Position numbers and translations under genes: made by a program | Part shown: positions 1 through 8,257 of the stretch, in pieces | How the letters are laid out: each line of letters begins with the position of its first letter | Numbering within the stretch: the stretch's first letter is position 1 | Source: Chryseobacterium sp. Leaf394 | GTDB lineage: Bacteria; Bacteroidota; Bacteroidia; Flavobacteriales; Weeksellaceae | Direction of reading: 5' to 3' | Assembly (NCBI RefSeq): GCF_001424105.1 | Contig: NZ_LMQH01000012.1 | Span: 362,503 to 426,502, forward strand | Length of the DNA stretch: 64,000 bases | The notes under the pieces: generated by a model | What the model was told of the DNA's origin: nothing | Database searches by the model: none | What the model saw: the letters and a program-made list of their open reading frames with translations, nothing else

Positions 1-18
1 CCTTATTTTTAAGTGGTG

Positions 19-48
19 CAAATATAGGACGGATATTTAAACCACGCA
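19..48 (-). promoter_or_regulatory. Bacteroidota-type promoter pointing out of the window
   Basis: Read on the minus strand, CTTG (complement of 46-49) is followed after 19 nt by TATATTTG (complement of 19-26). This matches the flavobacterial TTTG-N19-TAnnTTTG promoter. It points left, so it probably serves a minus-strand gene outside the window. Confidence 0.5.
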
Positions 49-77
49 AGTTTTTAAATTAATTTTTTAAAAAAAAA

Positions 78-1556
78 TTAAAATCCTCCGGTTATCATTT
101 TAAAAATGTCATTTCCGAAAATCAGTAACATCAATCCAAGCAGGAAGATAACGCCAACCATCTGAGCGTTTTCCAGTATCTTTTGTGGCACTGGCTTTCC
201 AACAATCATCTCGTACAAAGTGAAGATAACATGTCCGCCATCCAATCCAGGGATAGGAATTAAGTTTAAGAATGCCAGCCAAACGGAGAACATTGCTGTA
301 AAACTCCAGAACCAGGTCCAGTCAATAGAAAGACTGCCATCTTTTGCTTTATCTACCTGCATTTTGTTGATGATGGCCAACGGGCCGCCTACTTTTTCAT
401 AGCCTTTCACCTTTTTATTGAAGATCAGTTTAAACTGCTTCACCTGATAGGTCAAACTTTCAATACTTCTTGTAAAACCTCTTCCAATAGATTGTCCGAA
501 TGTGAAATGTTTGGTTTCATAAAACTTTTTCATCTGCTTATAAGAAGCCAATCCTAAAGTTCCTTCTTTCGATACAGTCAAAGCAAGTGGAGTAGTGGTC
601 CCGTTTCTCAGTACATCAACATTAATGTTTTTTCCTGCGCTGCTTCTTACAATTTCCTGAAATTCGTCGTAATAAGTAATTTTCTTTCCATCCACACCAA
701 CTACCTGGTCACCAACTTTCAGACCTGCATGTTCTGTTGTAGTATTGAAAATAGAATCTATTACCGCCGGAAATCTCGGTGTAAGAAATGCTCTCGGATT
801 TTCATCTCTGAAAGCTAAAGCTTTTCCGTCATCACTTGTCGGGAATGTTACTTCTTTTCCATCTCTTACAACAGTAATCTCGTCGCTCAATAGAACGTCT
901 AATGCTAATTTGTCAAGATTGTTCTGGGTTTTTCCGTCAACTTTCAGAATTTTATCTCCGTCTTTGAAACCCATTGCTTTGGCAATATTGGTATAATTCA
1001 TCGGAGCGTTCACTTTAGCTGTGTCAAATGAGGTTTCTCCGTTAAAAAAAGATAAACTTCCAAAAATGATCCAGGCCAAAAAGAAATTTACTGTTACACC
1101 ACCCAACATAATAATCAATCTCTGCCATGCCGGTTTTGCTCTGAATTCCCATGGTTTTGCAGGTTGTTTCAGCATTTCGGTGTCCATACTTTCGTCTACC
1201 ATTCCGGCAATTTTCACATAACCTCCGAAAGGAAGCCATCCGATTCCGTATTTTACGCCTTCATGTCTTCTCCAGTCACTTTCAGGAAGTACAGAAACGT
1301 CGATAGGCTTGAGCACCTTTTTACCGTCAACTTCTACCTCTTCTTCGGTCGGTTGGTTTTTACTTAAAAACTGATATCTCCATTTTCCATTGATCTTCTT
1401 CATGGCGAAGATGGAAAAGTAAGGGTCGAAAAATAAAAAGAATTTATCTACTTTGGTTTTAAACCATTTGGCGGGCAGGAAATGCCCAAGTTCGTGAAGA
1501 ATGACTAAAATAGAAATGCTCAAAATAAATTGAAACACTTTAATTGCTATTTCCAT
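78..1556 (-). CDS. rseP: RIP metalloprotease RseP (site-2 protease)
   Basis: This is an inner-membrane zinc protease that cuts substrates within the membrane, classically anti-sigma factors or signal-peptide remnants. The zinc motif HELGH lies at residues 21-25 in the first transmembrane segment. The second conserved motif, PGLDGGH, lies in a C-terminal hydrophobic stretch and supplies the metal-binding Asp. Between them is a periplasmic region of about 200 residues with PDZ-like segments. At 492 aa it is somewhat longer than E. coli RseP, with an insert after the first helix that is common in Bacteroidota. A good promoter lies just upstream. No anti-sigma gene is adjacent, so the substrate cannot be inferred from context. 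The family call is secure. Confidence 0.96.
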   Translation of the reverse strand: MEIAIKVFQFILSISILVILHELGHFLPAKWFKTKVDKFFLFFDPYFSIFAMKKINGKWRYQFLSKNQPTEEEVEVDGKKVLKPIDVSVLPESDWRRHEGVKYGIGWLPFGGYVKIAGMVDESMDTEMLKQPAKPWEFRAKPAWQRLIIMLGGVTVNFFLAWIIFGSLSFFNGETSFDTAKVNAPMNYTNIAKAMGFKDGDKILKVDGKTQNNLDKLALDVLLSDEITVVRDGKEVTFPTSDDGKALAFRDENPRAFLTPRFPAVIDSIFNTTTEHAGLKVGDQVVGVDGKKITYYDEFQEIVRSSAGKNINVDVLRNGTTTPLALTVSKEGTLGLASYKQMKKFYETKHFTFGQSIGRGFTRSIESLTYQVKQFKLIFNKKVKGYEKVGGPLAIINKMQVDKAKDGSLSIDWTWFWSFTAMFSVWLAFLNLIPIPGLDGGHVIFTLYEMIVGKPVPQKILENAQMVGVIFLLGLMLLIFGNDIFKMITGGF

Positions 1557-1580
1557 TAATTATTTTTAAATTATAGTTTG

Positions 1581-1611
1581 CAAAGGTAACAATTATCAAA
1601 AGGATGCCAAA
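1581..1611 (-). promoter_or_regulatory. rseP promoter (TTTG-N19-TACCTTTG)
   Basis: On the minus strand TTTG (complement of 1608-1611) is followed by 19 nt and TACCTTTG (complement of 1581-1588). This is an exact match to the Bacteroidota consensus. The -7 box lies 24 nt before the rseP ATG. Confidence 0.65.
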
Positions 1612-1614
1612 CAA

Positions 1615-1639
1615 AAAGCTCCTCTAAATGAGAAGCTTT
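1615..1639 (-). terminator. Intrinsic terminator of the 1657-2097 gene
   Basis: The arms 1615-1624 and 1630-1639 pair (AAAGCT.CTC with GAG.AGCTTT, one mismatch). On the minus strand the stem is followed by a T-rich tract. It abuts the rseP promoter. Confidence 0.6.
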
Positions 1640-1656
1640 GTCAGATATGCCGGGAA

Positions 1657-2097
1657 TTAAAAATTAAATGAAACACCCAGACTGCCATTGTTGCCGACTT
1701 CCGCAAACACGCCGATGTTCTGTGTGAAAAAATATCTTGCGCCGATATGAGCACCAATTCCGAATTCCTTATGCAGAACTCCGACATCTACACCGGGATA
1801 AATATCCAGTTTTTCAGGTAATTCCAGTGTTTTGTTTAAATGGAAATTAACTCTTCCGAAAGCAAAAAATCTGTTGTCACTGTTGTTATCCTTAAAATTT
1901 TCGAAGTAGATATTCAATCCTGCTCCTACAGAAATCAAATCGTTGATACCGTAGTCATAGGTTCCTGCGATTCCGGTTCCGTAGCCCCAGGCGCTGAGCC
2001 CCGCATTCACTTTCTGATCGCCACTTCCGGTGTATGCCTGTGCACTCACTGCCACTCCGAAAAACATTAAAATCATCATTAAAAACAATTTCTTCAT
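1657..2097 (-). CDS. Small outer-membrane beta-barrel-like protein
   Basis: This 146-residue protein has a signal peptide (residues 1 to about 19, ending VSAQA). The rest consists of alternating amphipathic strands such as ISVGAGLNIYF and IGAHIGARYFF, and it ends in an aromatic residue (SLGVSFNF), as outer-membrane barrels do. It resembles small Flavobacteriia-specific outer-membrane proteins of unknown function. It is transcribed alone and has its own terminator. The role is unknown; the envelope location is inferred from the signal peptide and strand pattern. Confidence 0.7.
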   Translation of the reverse strand: MKKLFLMMILMFFGVAVSAQAYTGSGDQKVNAGLSAWGYGTGIAGTYDYGINDLISVGAGLNIYFENFKDNNSDNRFFAFGRVNFHLNKTLELPEKLDIYPGVDVGVLHKEFGIGAHIGARYFFTQNIGVFAEVGNNGSLGVSFNF

Positions 2098-2339
2098 AGT
2101 CTATTTTTTAAATTTAATAAATTTTATCAGTTTTGATTCAGGCTTTTTTAATCAGGGAACTTTTCCTTTAATTTTTAAATTATTACCAGGCCCACTGTCA
2201 AAATTAAGAAATTTGCTGTAAACCATATTTGTCTGTATATCTTTGGTTTCCTGACTGACTTACATTTTTGATAACAGCACAGGTCAGTAGCATAAAATTA
2301 TTACGAAAAGAACTATCTTTAAATTCGAAAATTACTAAA

Positions 2340-3173
2340 ATGAAATTATTTATTACAGTTGCCTTTCTTCTGCTGAATTTTCTCGCATATTCTCAAAAAA
2401 ATATCAAAATGTACAACGAAAGAAAAGGCGATTCTCTCACATTTTATGTTGATAACAATGAAATTTATCCTGTATCATTAGTATTTAATGGTCAGCCCGA
2501 AGCAGAAAACCTGAGAAAACCCGATGTATTTAAAACCACTCAGGTGATTCCCGGCAAAACCAGCAGATACCGCGTTACCTATTTCGTAGTGAACGATAAG
2601 AAGAAAGGCTGGAATCTGAAAAAAATGCCTGGTTACCAGTCTTACATCGGAGATATTACCATAAAGCAATACGACAAGAACTACCAGTATGATCTGCCTT
2701 TCGGGAAAGGAAAAGCGTTTTGGATTCATCAGGGGTATAATGGCACATTTTCTCATCAGAATGAAAATTCATTAGATTTCATCATGCCTGAAGGCACCGA
2801 GATTTTGGCAGCCCGAGACGGATTGGTGATTGATATTGTACAACATAACGACAAAAGCTGTCCTACAAAAAACTGTGCTGCCTTTGGAAGTTACGTATCT
2901 GTTTTACATCCTGACGGTACTATTGCGCAGTATTTTCATTTAATGCAAAACGGAGCTAAAGTGAAAGTAGGTGATAGCGTTACCAAAAGCCAGCCCATTG
3001 CCCAAAGCGGTAATACAGGCTGGAGCAGCGGGCCGCATCTTCATTTCGTCACCTATCTCCCGAGTTCCACAGGCGAGAAACAGAGAATAACAGTGAAGAC
3101 CCTTTTTAAAACCGGACATGGTGATAAGGTGGAATATCTGGAGGAAAAGAAGTCTTATGCGAGAGGGTACTAG
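2340..3173 (+). CDS. Secreted M23-family peptidase (LytM-like)
   Basis: This is a peptidoglycan endopeptidase-like protein of 277 aa. I start it at the ATG at 2340 because a clean signal peptide follows (MKLFITVAFLL to YSQ). An upstream in-frame ATG at 2268 would add 24 residues that do not look like a leader. The C-terminal half is the M23 fold: HQNENSLDF carries the first His and the Asp, followed by AARDGLV, YFHLMQNG and SGPHLHF, which supply the remaining catalytic and zinc-binding His. The N-terminal half is a beta-rich domain I do not recognise. A TATCTTTG box at 2238-2245 is a possible -7 element. It probably acts in cell-wall turnover in the periplasm. Confidence 0.88.
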   Translation: MKLFITVAFLLLNFLAYSQKNIKMYNERKGDSLTFYVDNNEIYPVSLVFNGQPEAENLRKPDVFKTTQVIPGKTSRYRVTYFVVNDKKKGWNLKKMPGYQSYIGDITIKQYDKNYQYDLPFGKGKAFWIHQGYNGTFSHQNENSLDFIMPEGTEILAARDGLVIDIVQHNDKSCPTKNCAAFGSYVSVLHPDGTIAQYFHLMQNGAKVKVGDSVTKSQPIAQSGNTGWSSGPHLHFVTYLPSSTGEKQRITVKTLFKTGHGDKVEYLEEKKSYARGY

Positions 3174-3242
3174 GTTTAGATTAAAGAAAAATCAGTCAAT
3201 ATAAATTCAATTGCTAAAAGCTAGACCACTTATTAATAAGCA

Positions 3243-3665
3243 TTACTTATGATATAACTTTTCAAGCATTAAATAGTTACCTTTCACGAAATGCCCGAGA
3301 TACATTAATGACATTTCAAAATCAACCGAGCTTACTTCATTTAAGACCATTCTTTCTTTATGGCCTAAAATACCAAAAAGAAATCTTACTTTTTTAGGTC
3401 TGTCATACCAGAGAGAAAATTCGAGTTCTTTATTTTTACTGAATTCTGCCGTTAACCCAAAACTTCTTTTATTGGATAAACAAATAAAGTCCAATGACGG
3501 ATTGTAGTAAACAGAATTTTCTTTTAAGCTGTCTAATAACATTAATTGATCTTCCCATGGATAATTTTTGGCAATACTTATAACTTCATTTGCAGAAATT
3601 ACCTCATTTCTGTGCTCAATTTCCTTTTGATTGGGATAACAGATAGAATACTTATAATTCATCAT
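3243..3665 (-). CDS. Hypothetical cytosolic protein
   Basis: This 140-residue protein has no signal peptide or membrane segment. It is rich in charged and aromatic residues (LWYDRPKKVRF, SLMYLGHFVKG). I recognise no family. The N-terminus (NYKYSICYPNQ) and short length are reminiscent of small cytosolic immunity-type or orphan proteins of Flavobacteriia, but no toxin partner is adjacent. The second codon is also ATG, so the start may be one codon later. It is AT-rich compared with its neighbours and is followed upstream by a 600 bp gene-poor region. The coding call rests on the uninterrupted frame and plausible composition. Confidence 0.55.
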   Translation of the reverse strand: MMNYKYSICYPNQKEIEHRNEVISANEVISIAKNYPWEDQLMLLDSLKENSVYYNPSLDFICLSNKRSFGLTAEFSKNKELEFSLWYDRPKKVRFLFGILGHKERMVLNEVSSVDFEMSLMYLGHFVKGNYLMLEKLYHK

Positions 3666-3901
3666 AACTTATTCTGGTTAGTTCAACTTTCAAATATACC
3701 GTTAAAGACTAACCTATTAATAATAACAGAGACTAATCTTCAAAATATAATGACGTCTTGAAAGTATTAGGTTTTTATTAATACTATAGCTTCACAGGGA
3801 TCAGAGAAAGTTGGCGAATTCCTTTACTTTGCTTTTACTTTTTGCCGCAATTTAAAATTATCACCCGTCACCGTTACTTTCCGAAAAATTAAATTAATTT
3901 A

Positions 3902-3909
3902 TATATTTG
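3902..3909 (+). promoter_or_regulatory. Candidate -7 box TATATTTG ahead of the DUF6261 leader
   Basis: TATATTTG matches TAnnTTTG. The -33 region is weak (TTTC-like about 20 nt upstream). It would start a transcript of about 350 nt before the DUF6261-type gene, covering the small ORF at 3930 and the repeat cluster. Confidence 0.4.
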
Positions 3910-3929
3910 TTTTGAAAACAAACACAGAA

Positions 3930-4055
3930 ATGAAAATTATCCCTGCAAAATTCCGCAAAAATGTAGGTTACTTGAGTTCTACAACCTGCGTCATTATTAG
4001 AAAATTTATCCTTTTTAAAGGTGTAAGTTTTTCATTGAATTTAAATCAGATTTAA
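3930..4055 (+). CDS. Possible 41-residue small ORF or leader peptide
   Basis: An ATG 21 nt after a TATATTTG box opens a frame of 41 residues (MKIIPAKFRKNVGYL through to LNLNQI). It is basic and contains a hydrophobic stretch (CVIIRKFILF). It lies in the 600 bp stretch before the DUF6261-type gene that otherwise has no gene. It may be a leader peptide, a degraded gene or chance. I have no homology support. Confidence 0.2.
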   Translation: MKIIPAKFRKNVGYLSSTTCVIIRKFILFKGVSFSLNLNQI

Positions 4056-4114
4056 TTTAAAGTATAAAAATTACGGGAAAAGCCGTCGCAACCCTGTAAT
4101 AACAAAATCTCTTC

Positions 4115-4193
4115 AGGGGAAAGTTCCTTGCACGCGTGAACAGACTTTCCCCTAAGCGGGAAAACCTCCTGCAGACGGCAGCACACTTTCCCC
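4115..4193. repeat. GC-rich repeat cluster (GGGGAAAGT / ACTTTCCCC) before the DUF6261-type gene
   Basis: AGGGGAAAGT at 4115-4124 forms an inverted repeat with ACTTTCCCCT at 4144-4153. ACTTTCCCC recurs as a direct copy at 4185-4193, 41 nt further on. Between them is a short CTGC/GCAG palindrome. The block is clearly richer in GC than the AT-rich flanks. It could be an RNA structure in the leader, an operator or the scar of a repeat element. Confidence 0.6.
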
Positions 4194-4263
4194 AACTGTC
4201 GACAATGCGATGCACGCCAGCTTTGTTTTATCCCGAAAAAAAACATTTAAAACACATTATAGC

Positions 4264-4992
4264 ATGAATGCAATTCATTTAAAATTACTTCGAAACGCAG
4301 AGTACCTGCAGTTCATGAAAGATTATGCAGCGATTATCCATCTAAACGATCCTACAACTCTGCAGATTGACGCCAAACTTTCCGCTTTTGAAACGAAGAG
4401 CAGTGAACTGCAGGATTTATTTAAGAAAGCACTCGCCAGCGACAAAACGAAAACCGTCCTGGAGCTGGATGAAAGACGGGACAATGCCATCAACGGATTA
4501 ACGGGATATGTACAAAGCTTAGGCTATCATTTTGAATCTGTAACCAGAAAAAATGCCCAGCTTCTGCGGGATAATCTCACCCTCTATGGCAGCGGAATTG
4601 CCAGAATGAATTATCAGTCTGAAACTGCAACGCTCAACAATATTTACAGAGACTGGACTACCAAACCCGACTTGATGGATGCTGTGATTTATCTTAATCT
4701 TGCACCATGGCTGGATGAACTGAACGATGCAAATACTGAATTTAATGTTCAGTTTCTTACCCGTACGCAGGAATATGGAGATGCCAATCCTGAAACCATA
4801 AAATCTAAGAGGGAGGAAACAAATGTAGCGTATTACGCTTTACGCGACCGCATTGATGCACTGCACACCTTGACAGAAAGTCCGGAATCGCCTTATAGCA
4901 AACTCATTAATCAGCTGAATGCATTAATAGACCAGTACAATGTTTTGTTGATGAAAAGAGAGAGTGGTTTACCGCCTGACGAAATGAAGTGA
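4264..4992 (+). CDS. DUF6261-type protein of unknown function
   Basis: This 242-residue, mostly alpha-helical cytosolic protein resembles the DUF6261 family of Bacteroidota, which often occurs in several copies per genome; I name the family from recall. I start it at the ATG at 4264 (MNAIHLKLLRNAEY), because the 18 in-frame residues upstream fall in the leader and look non-coding. Residues 60-200 contain long amphipathic helices and no cysteines. No catalytic motif is visible. It is preceded by an unusual GC-rich repeat leader and followed by a strong terminator, so it is a single-gene unit. Function unknown. Confidence 0.7.
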   Translation: MNAIHLKLLRNAEYLQFMKDYAAIIHLNDPTTLQIDAKLSAFETKSSELQDLFKKALASDKTKTVLELDERRDNAINGLTGYVQSLGYHFESVTRKNAQLLRDNLTLYGSGIARMNYQSETATLNNIYRDWTTKPDLMDAVIYLNLAPWLDELNDANTEFNVQFLTRTQEYGDANPETIKSKREETNVAYYALRDRIDALHTLTESPESPYSKLINQLNALIDQYNVLLMKRESGLPPDEMK

Positions 4993-5011
4993 TTTTTTAA
5001 TTTTAAAACAA

Positions 5012-5040
5012 AATCCCCGAAGTGTTAATCTTCGGGGATT
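5012..5040. terminator. Bidirectional terminator between DUF6261-type and M1 peptidase genes
   Basis: AATCCCCGAAG (5012-5022) pairs perfectly with CTTCGGGGATT (5030-5040). The minus-strand side is followed by TTTTGTTTT. It serves the convergent genes on both sides. Confidence 0.8.
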
Positions 5041-5090
5041 GGTTTGATGTCGTCCTTTCAGGGCTTTTCAATTTAACTCTGATCCAAAAA

Positions 5091-6932
5091 TTATCTCAAA
5101 TCAACAAAATTATCCGTCGGATTTACATCCGCCATTCTTTGGCTCAAATCTATGCCCAACATTGATAATTGAGATTTTGAGTAAGGAATTGTAAAAATAT
5201 ATTCTTTCTGTGTCCACGGCCAGTATTTTTCTGTTTTGAAATCGCCGTAGCCGTCCTGTTGTTTCCAATTGCGGGTCATGTTCATCGGGATTTGGTAAGT
5301 AACGATTTTATTGTCTTTTGTCATGATGCTGAAGTCAATAGGCATCGGGATCTGACTGTTGTTAACTAAAGTTATCGTTGTAGATTTTGCGTCGTACTTT
5401 ACATCTTTAATTCCATAGTCGATGGTTTTGGTTGTGTTGATCCAGTAATGTTGAAACCATTTTAAATCCATTCCCGAAACTTTCTGTGCGATGTGGAGGA
5501 AATCTCTGTCGGTAGGGTGTTTCATTGCCCACTGATCAAAATATTCTTTCATTATTTTTTCTAAATTCTGCTCGCCAACGATGTAGCCTAACTGCACCAG
5601 ATACAATTCACCTTTCACATAACTTGCAAAACTGTAAGCCGTGCCGTTGTCATGATGATCGCCCAACCAAACGGCAGGCTCCTCAATTCCTCTTTTTACG
5701 ATGTTTCGGTATGCATTGATTTTATCCACAAATGGGTTTGGCCGCTCATCTTTCGGAGGAAACAGCTGATGCATCACGATGCTTTCGGCATAACTTGTAA
5801 AACCTTCGTCCATCCACGGTCTCAGCGGTTCGTTGGTCGCCAGCATCTGCTGATACCACGAGTGCGAACCTTCGTGAACCATCAGCCCCATTAAATCTTC
5901 AATGCCCTCTGCTTCACCTAAAATCATCGTACACATTCCGTATTCCATTCCTCCATCGCCACCCTGAATGAAAGCGTAAGATGGATAAGCATACTTCCCG
6001 AAACGAGAATTCATAATCTGGAAATATTTAGTGATTAAAGGTTTTGCCTCGCCCCAGACTTTAGTTTTGTCATTTTTCTGATATACAAAAAACACTTTCG
6101 GGCCTTGCGGAACATCAAAACTTTCTACTGAATAATCTTTATCTGCCGCCCATGCGAAGTCGAGCATATTTTTGGCTGACCATTTCCATGTAGCTTTGTT
6201 TTTATCTGCTTTAATTTTTGCTGAAGCGTCGTAACCTTTCACTTCTGTAGGATTCAAAAGTGTTCCGCCTGCGCCAACAATATAGTCTTTGTTGATTTTA
6301 ATGGTAACATCAAAATCCGCAAAAGGTGCATGAAATTCTCTTCCCACATAATCGAAAGTTGCCCAGCCATCGTAATCGTATTCGGCAATTTTCGGATACC
6401 ATTGAGACATCGTCATATCGACCCCCTCACGGTTATTTCTTCCGCTGCGTCTGATCTGCTGAGGAATTACAGCATCCCACTCCATTGTGAAAGTGGTTTT
6501 GGAATTGGGTTTTAAAGATTCATTTAAATAAACTTTCATCACCGTTTCCTGAATTTCAAACTTCAGATTCTTTCCGTTTTGTTTGATCCAGTGGATGTTC
6601 TGTGCGCCTTCCTGATCTTTCGGAATGGATGCCAGTCTTGAAACGCCGTCTTTCTGCAATCTCGAATCTCCGTTTCTTCCCTGTCCGGCCACTCGCTGAT
6701 CCATCATTGAATTGGGTTTAAAAGCATTCCAATATAAATGGAAGTACACGACATTGAGTTCGTCCGGCGAGTTATTGGAATAATTTAAAGTTTGATTTCC
6801 TTCGTAGGTAAATTTTTCTGCATTGACATCAATATCCATTTTGTATTGGGCAGCCTGCTGATAATAAGCGTTCTGCTGCGCCTGAAACTGCGAAATGATC
6901 AAAGCAAAGAGTATTGCAAACGATTTTTTCAT
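5091..6932 (-). CDS. Secreted M1-family metallopeptidase (aminopeptidase-like)
   Basis: This zinc metallopeptidase has 613 aa from the ATG at 6932, which begins a signal peptide (MKKSFAILFALI to QAQ). A 21-residue in-frame extension to 6995 is unlikely. An N-terminal beta-sandwich (residues 20-270) is followed by the catalytic domain. The substrate-binding element reads GGMEYG in place of the textbook GAMEN. The zinc site is HEGSH near residue 352, followed after about 18 residues by the Glu of WMDEGFTSYAE. A beta domain closes the protein. No type IX secretion C-terminal signal is obvious, so it is probably periplasmic or outer-membrane associated. It likely trims peptides for nutrition. The family call is firm and the substrate unknown. 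Confidence 0.92.
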   Translation of the reverse strand: MKKSFAILFALIISQFQAQQNAYYQQAAQYKMDIDVNAEKFTYEGNQTLNYSNNSPDELNVVYFHLYWNAFKPNSMMDQRVAGQGRNGDSRLQKDGVSRLASIPKDQEGAQNIHWIKQNGKNLKFEIQETVMKVYLNESLKPNSKTTFTMEWDAVIPQQIRRSGRNNREGVDMTMSQWYPKIAEYDYDGWATFDYVGREFHAPFADFDVTIKINKDYIVGAGGTLLNPTEVKGYDASAKIKADKNKATWKWSAKNMLDFAWAADKDYSVESFDVPQGPKVFFVYQKNDKTKVWGEAKPLITKYFQIMNSRFGKYAYPSYAFIQGGDGGMEYGMCTMILGEAEGIEDLMGLMVHEGSHSWYQQMLATNEPLRPWMDEGFTSYAESIVMHQLFPPKDERPNPFVDKINAYRNIVKRGIEEPAVWLGDHHDNGTAYSFASYVKGELYLVQLGYIVGEQNLEKIMKEYFDQWAMKHPTDRDFLHIAQKVSGMDLKWFQHYWINTTKTIDYGIKDVKYDAKSTTITLVNNSQIPMPIDFSIMTKDNKIVTYQIPMNMTRNWKQQDGYGDFKTEKYWPWTQKEYIFTIPYSKSQLSMLGIDLSQRMADVNPTDNFVDLR

Positions 6933-6976
6933 TGAAGATTTATTTTTTTTAAAGGTAAGTAAATTTTGAAAATTAA

Positions 6977-6984
6977 TATATTTG
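6977..6984 (+). promoter_or_regulatory. -7 box TATATTTG of the GldM-like lipoprotein gene
   Basis: TATATTTG lies 21 nt upstream of the TTG at 7005. Transcription from it would begin downstream of the earlier in-frame TTG at 6966, which supports 7005 as the start. No convincing -33 box is seen. Confidence 0.5.
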
Positions 6985-7004
6985 ACTATAAACAATTCAA
7001 TATT

Positions 7005-7643
7005 TTGAAAAAAACAATTTACCTCATTCTCCTTTTGATTATATGTTTGAATTGCTCTTCAACAAAAACATTTAATAAAAAGTCTGATATCAAAGCTATT
7101 GTTGAGAATAGACAACTTAACATCTTATACAGAGGCGTACAAAATCATCTTAATATTGATATTCCGCAATCTGACAGCATACAGATAAGCGGAGCAGGCG
7201 TTAAAAAAGAAGGAAAAAACCGATACTCCATAGTTCCTACAACTGGTACCACTCTCGAAATTATCATTACTGGTTTTATTAGAGACAAAGTGGTTACAGA
7301 CAAAAGAAAATTCCGAATCCTTAATATTGGAAGACCGTATGCAAGTATAAATAACCAAACAATACAAATTAAACTAACCAGTGAAGAGCTTGCTGTTTCT
7401 AAAATAAAATATTTTATTCCTCAACTGGTTTACGAATTACCAAAAGTAGGAAAGTTCCAATATCAGATAAATCAACAAGAACCATTGATTAATTATGGTG
7501 AAGAATTTAACCAATCTGCAAAAGATAGAATTTTAAAAACGAAGTCTGGCGATTCTATAGTTATTGATGAGCTTTCATTAGAAAATGAACAACCCAACAT
7601 AGATTATAAAAAGGTAAACGCTTTAATAATAATTATTCAATAA
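7005..7643 (+). CDS. Lipoprotein resembling the GldM C-terminal region
   Basis: This is 212 aa from a TTG start at 7005 (LKKTIYLILLLIICLNCSS), which gives a typical SPII leader with Cys about residue 15. The body resembles the C-terminal domains of the gliding/type IX secretion protein GldM: an opening LNILYRGVQNHLNI, a GAGVKKEGKNRYSIVP segment, and a final half with FQYQINQQ and LKTKSGDSIVIDELSLE. The transmembrane helix and long helical periplasmic N-terminal part of true GldM are missing, so this is a short, lipid-anchored relative. Such standalone copies may be accessory or competing parts of the T9SS or unrelated cell-surface proteins. No other gld/por genes adjoin it. The similarity is from memory of the family. 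Confidence 0.6.
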   Translation: MKKTIYLILLLIICLNCSSTKTFNKKSDIKAIVENRQLNILYRGVQNHLNIDIPQSDSIQISGAGVKKEGKNRYSIVPTTGTTLEIIITGFIRDKVVTDKRKFRILNIGRPYASINNQTIQIKLTSEELAVSKIKYFIPQLVYELPKVGKFQYQINQQEPLINYGEEFNQSAKDRILKTKSGDSIVIDELSLENEQPNIDYKKVNALIIIIQ

Positions 7644-7653
7644 GACTAATTGC

Positions 7654-7680
7654 TATTCAAAGTTTCAAAAACTTTGAATA
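7654..7680 (+). terminator. 12-bp perfect hairpin after the GldM-like gene
   Basis: TATTCAAAGTTT (7654-7665) pairs perfectly with AAACTTTGAATA (7669-7680) around a 3-nt loop. There is no long T tract after it, so it may be a weak terminator or a processing hairpin. It lies between convergent genes. Confidence 0.5.
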
Positions 7681-7718
7681 GGTTCAAACTTTTAAACCTC
7701 AAAATGCAACTGTACCAA

Positions 7719-8213
7719 TCAGTGAAAAGCATCCGTGTTGTTTGCGTTGAAATGAATTATCTTTTTAATTAAAGTAATCTGTCCCAAATGATAATAGCAA
7801 TGCTCAATCATTCCGTCCACGTTTCTCAGATAAGTATTATATTTTTCGTCGACAAAAACTTCATTTAATTTAGAATCGGACATCTGTTCTAATAATGTTG
7901 CGAACTTTTCAGAATCATTCCACAGTTTATGTAAAAGAGATTCCCACTGTTCCTGAGATTCAATCGGTGTAAGATCAAAGCTGAACTGATCTCTGATTTC
8001 CAGATCGCCACCTTCGAAAACATTGAGGATTCCGGCAATATAATAGTCGATGTGAAATGTGAGCATTGCAATGGTGTTGAGATCGGCAATTTTAGTGTTT
8101 GCCTGATGCCAGGTTAAGTCTGAAAGCTGATCTTTAAAATTGGTATTGGCAATCCATGTTCCATCCAATAAAACTTCACGGAATCTTTTGGCTAATTGTG
8201 AGGGTGTGCTCAT
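7719..8213 (-). CDS. DinB-like / DUF1572-type four-helix protein
   Basis: This 164-residue cytosolic protein has the layout of DinB/YfiT-like metal-binding four-helix bundles. An early helix contains LTFHIDYY, and the C-terminal helix carries the pair of His in IEHCYYHLGQITLIKK. Those three His are at the places where the family binds divalent metal. Members act as thiol-dependent transferases or are uncharacterised stress-induced proteins. Here the gene stands alone with divergent or convergent neighbours, so no pathway can be assigned. The start ATG at 8213 has no competing start close by. Confidence 0.75.
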   Translation of the reverse strand: MSTPSQLAKRFREVLLDGTWIANTNFKDQLSDLTWHQANTKIADLNTIAMLTFHIDYYIAGILNVFEGGDLEIRDQFSFDLTPIESQEQWESLLHKLWNDSEKFATLLEQMSDSKLNEVFVDEKYNTYLRNVDGMIEHCYYHLGQITLIKKIIHFNANNTDAFH

Positions 8214-8257
8214 TTCTTTTACATTTAGATATCTTAAAGATAATATTTTTTGAGTTC

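Noticed and set aside
4052..4246. Minus-strand 64-residue Cys-rich frame across the repeat cluster
   Set aside because: It owes its length and Cys codons to the GC-rich repeats, has no leader or promoter, and overlaps the start of the DUF6261-type gene.
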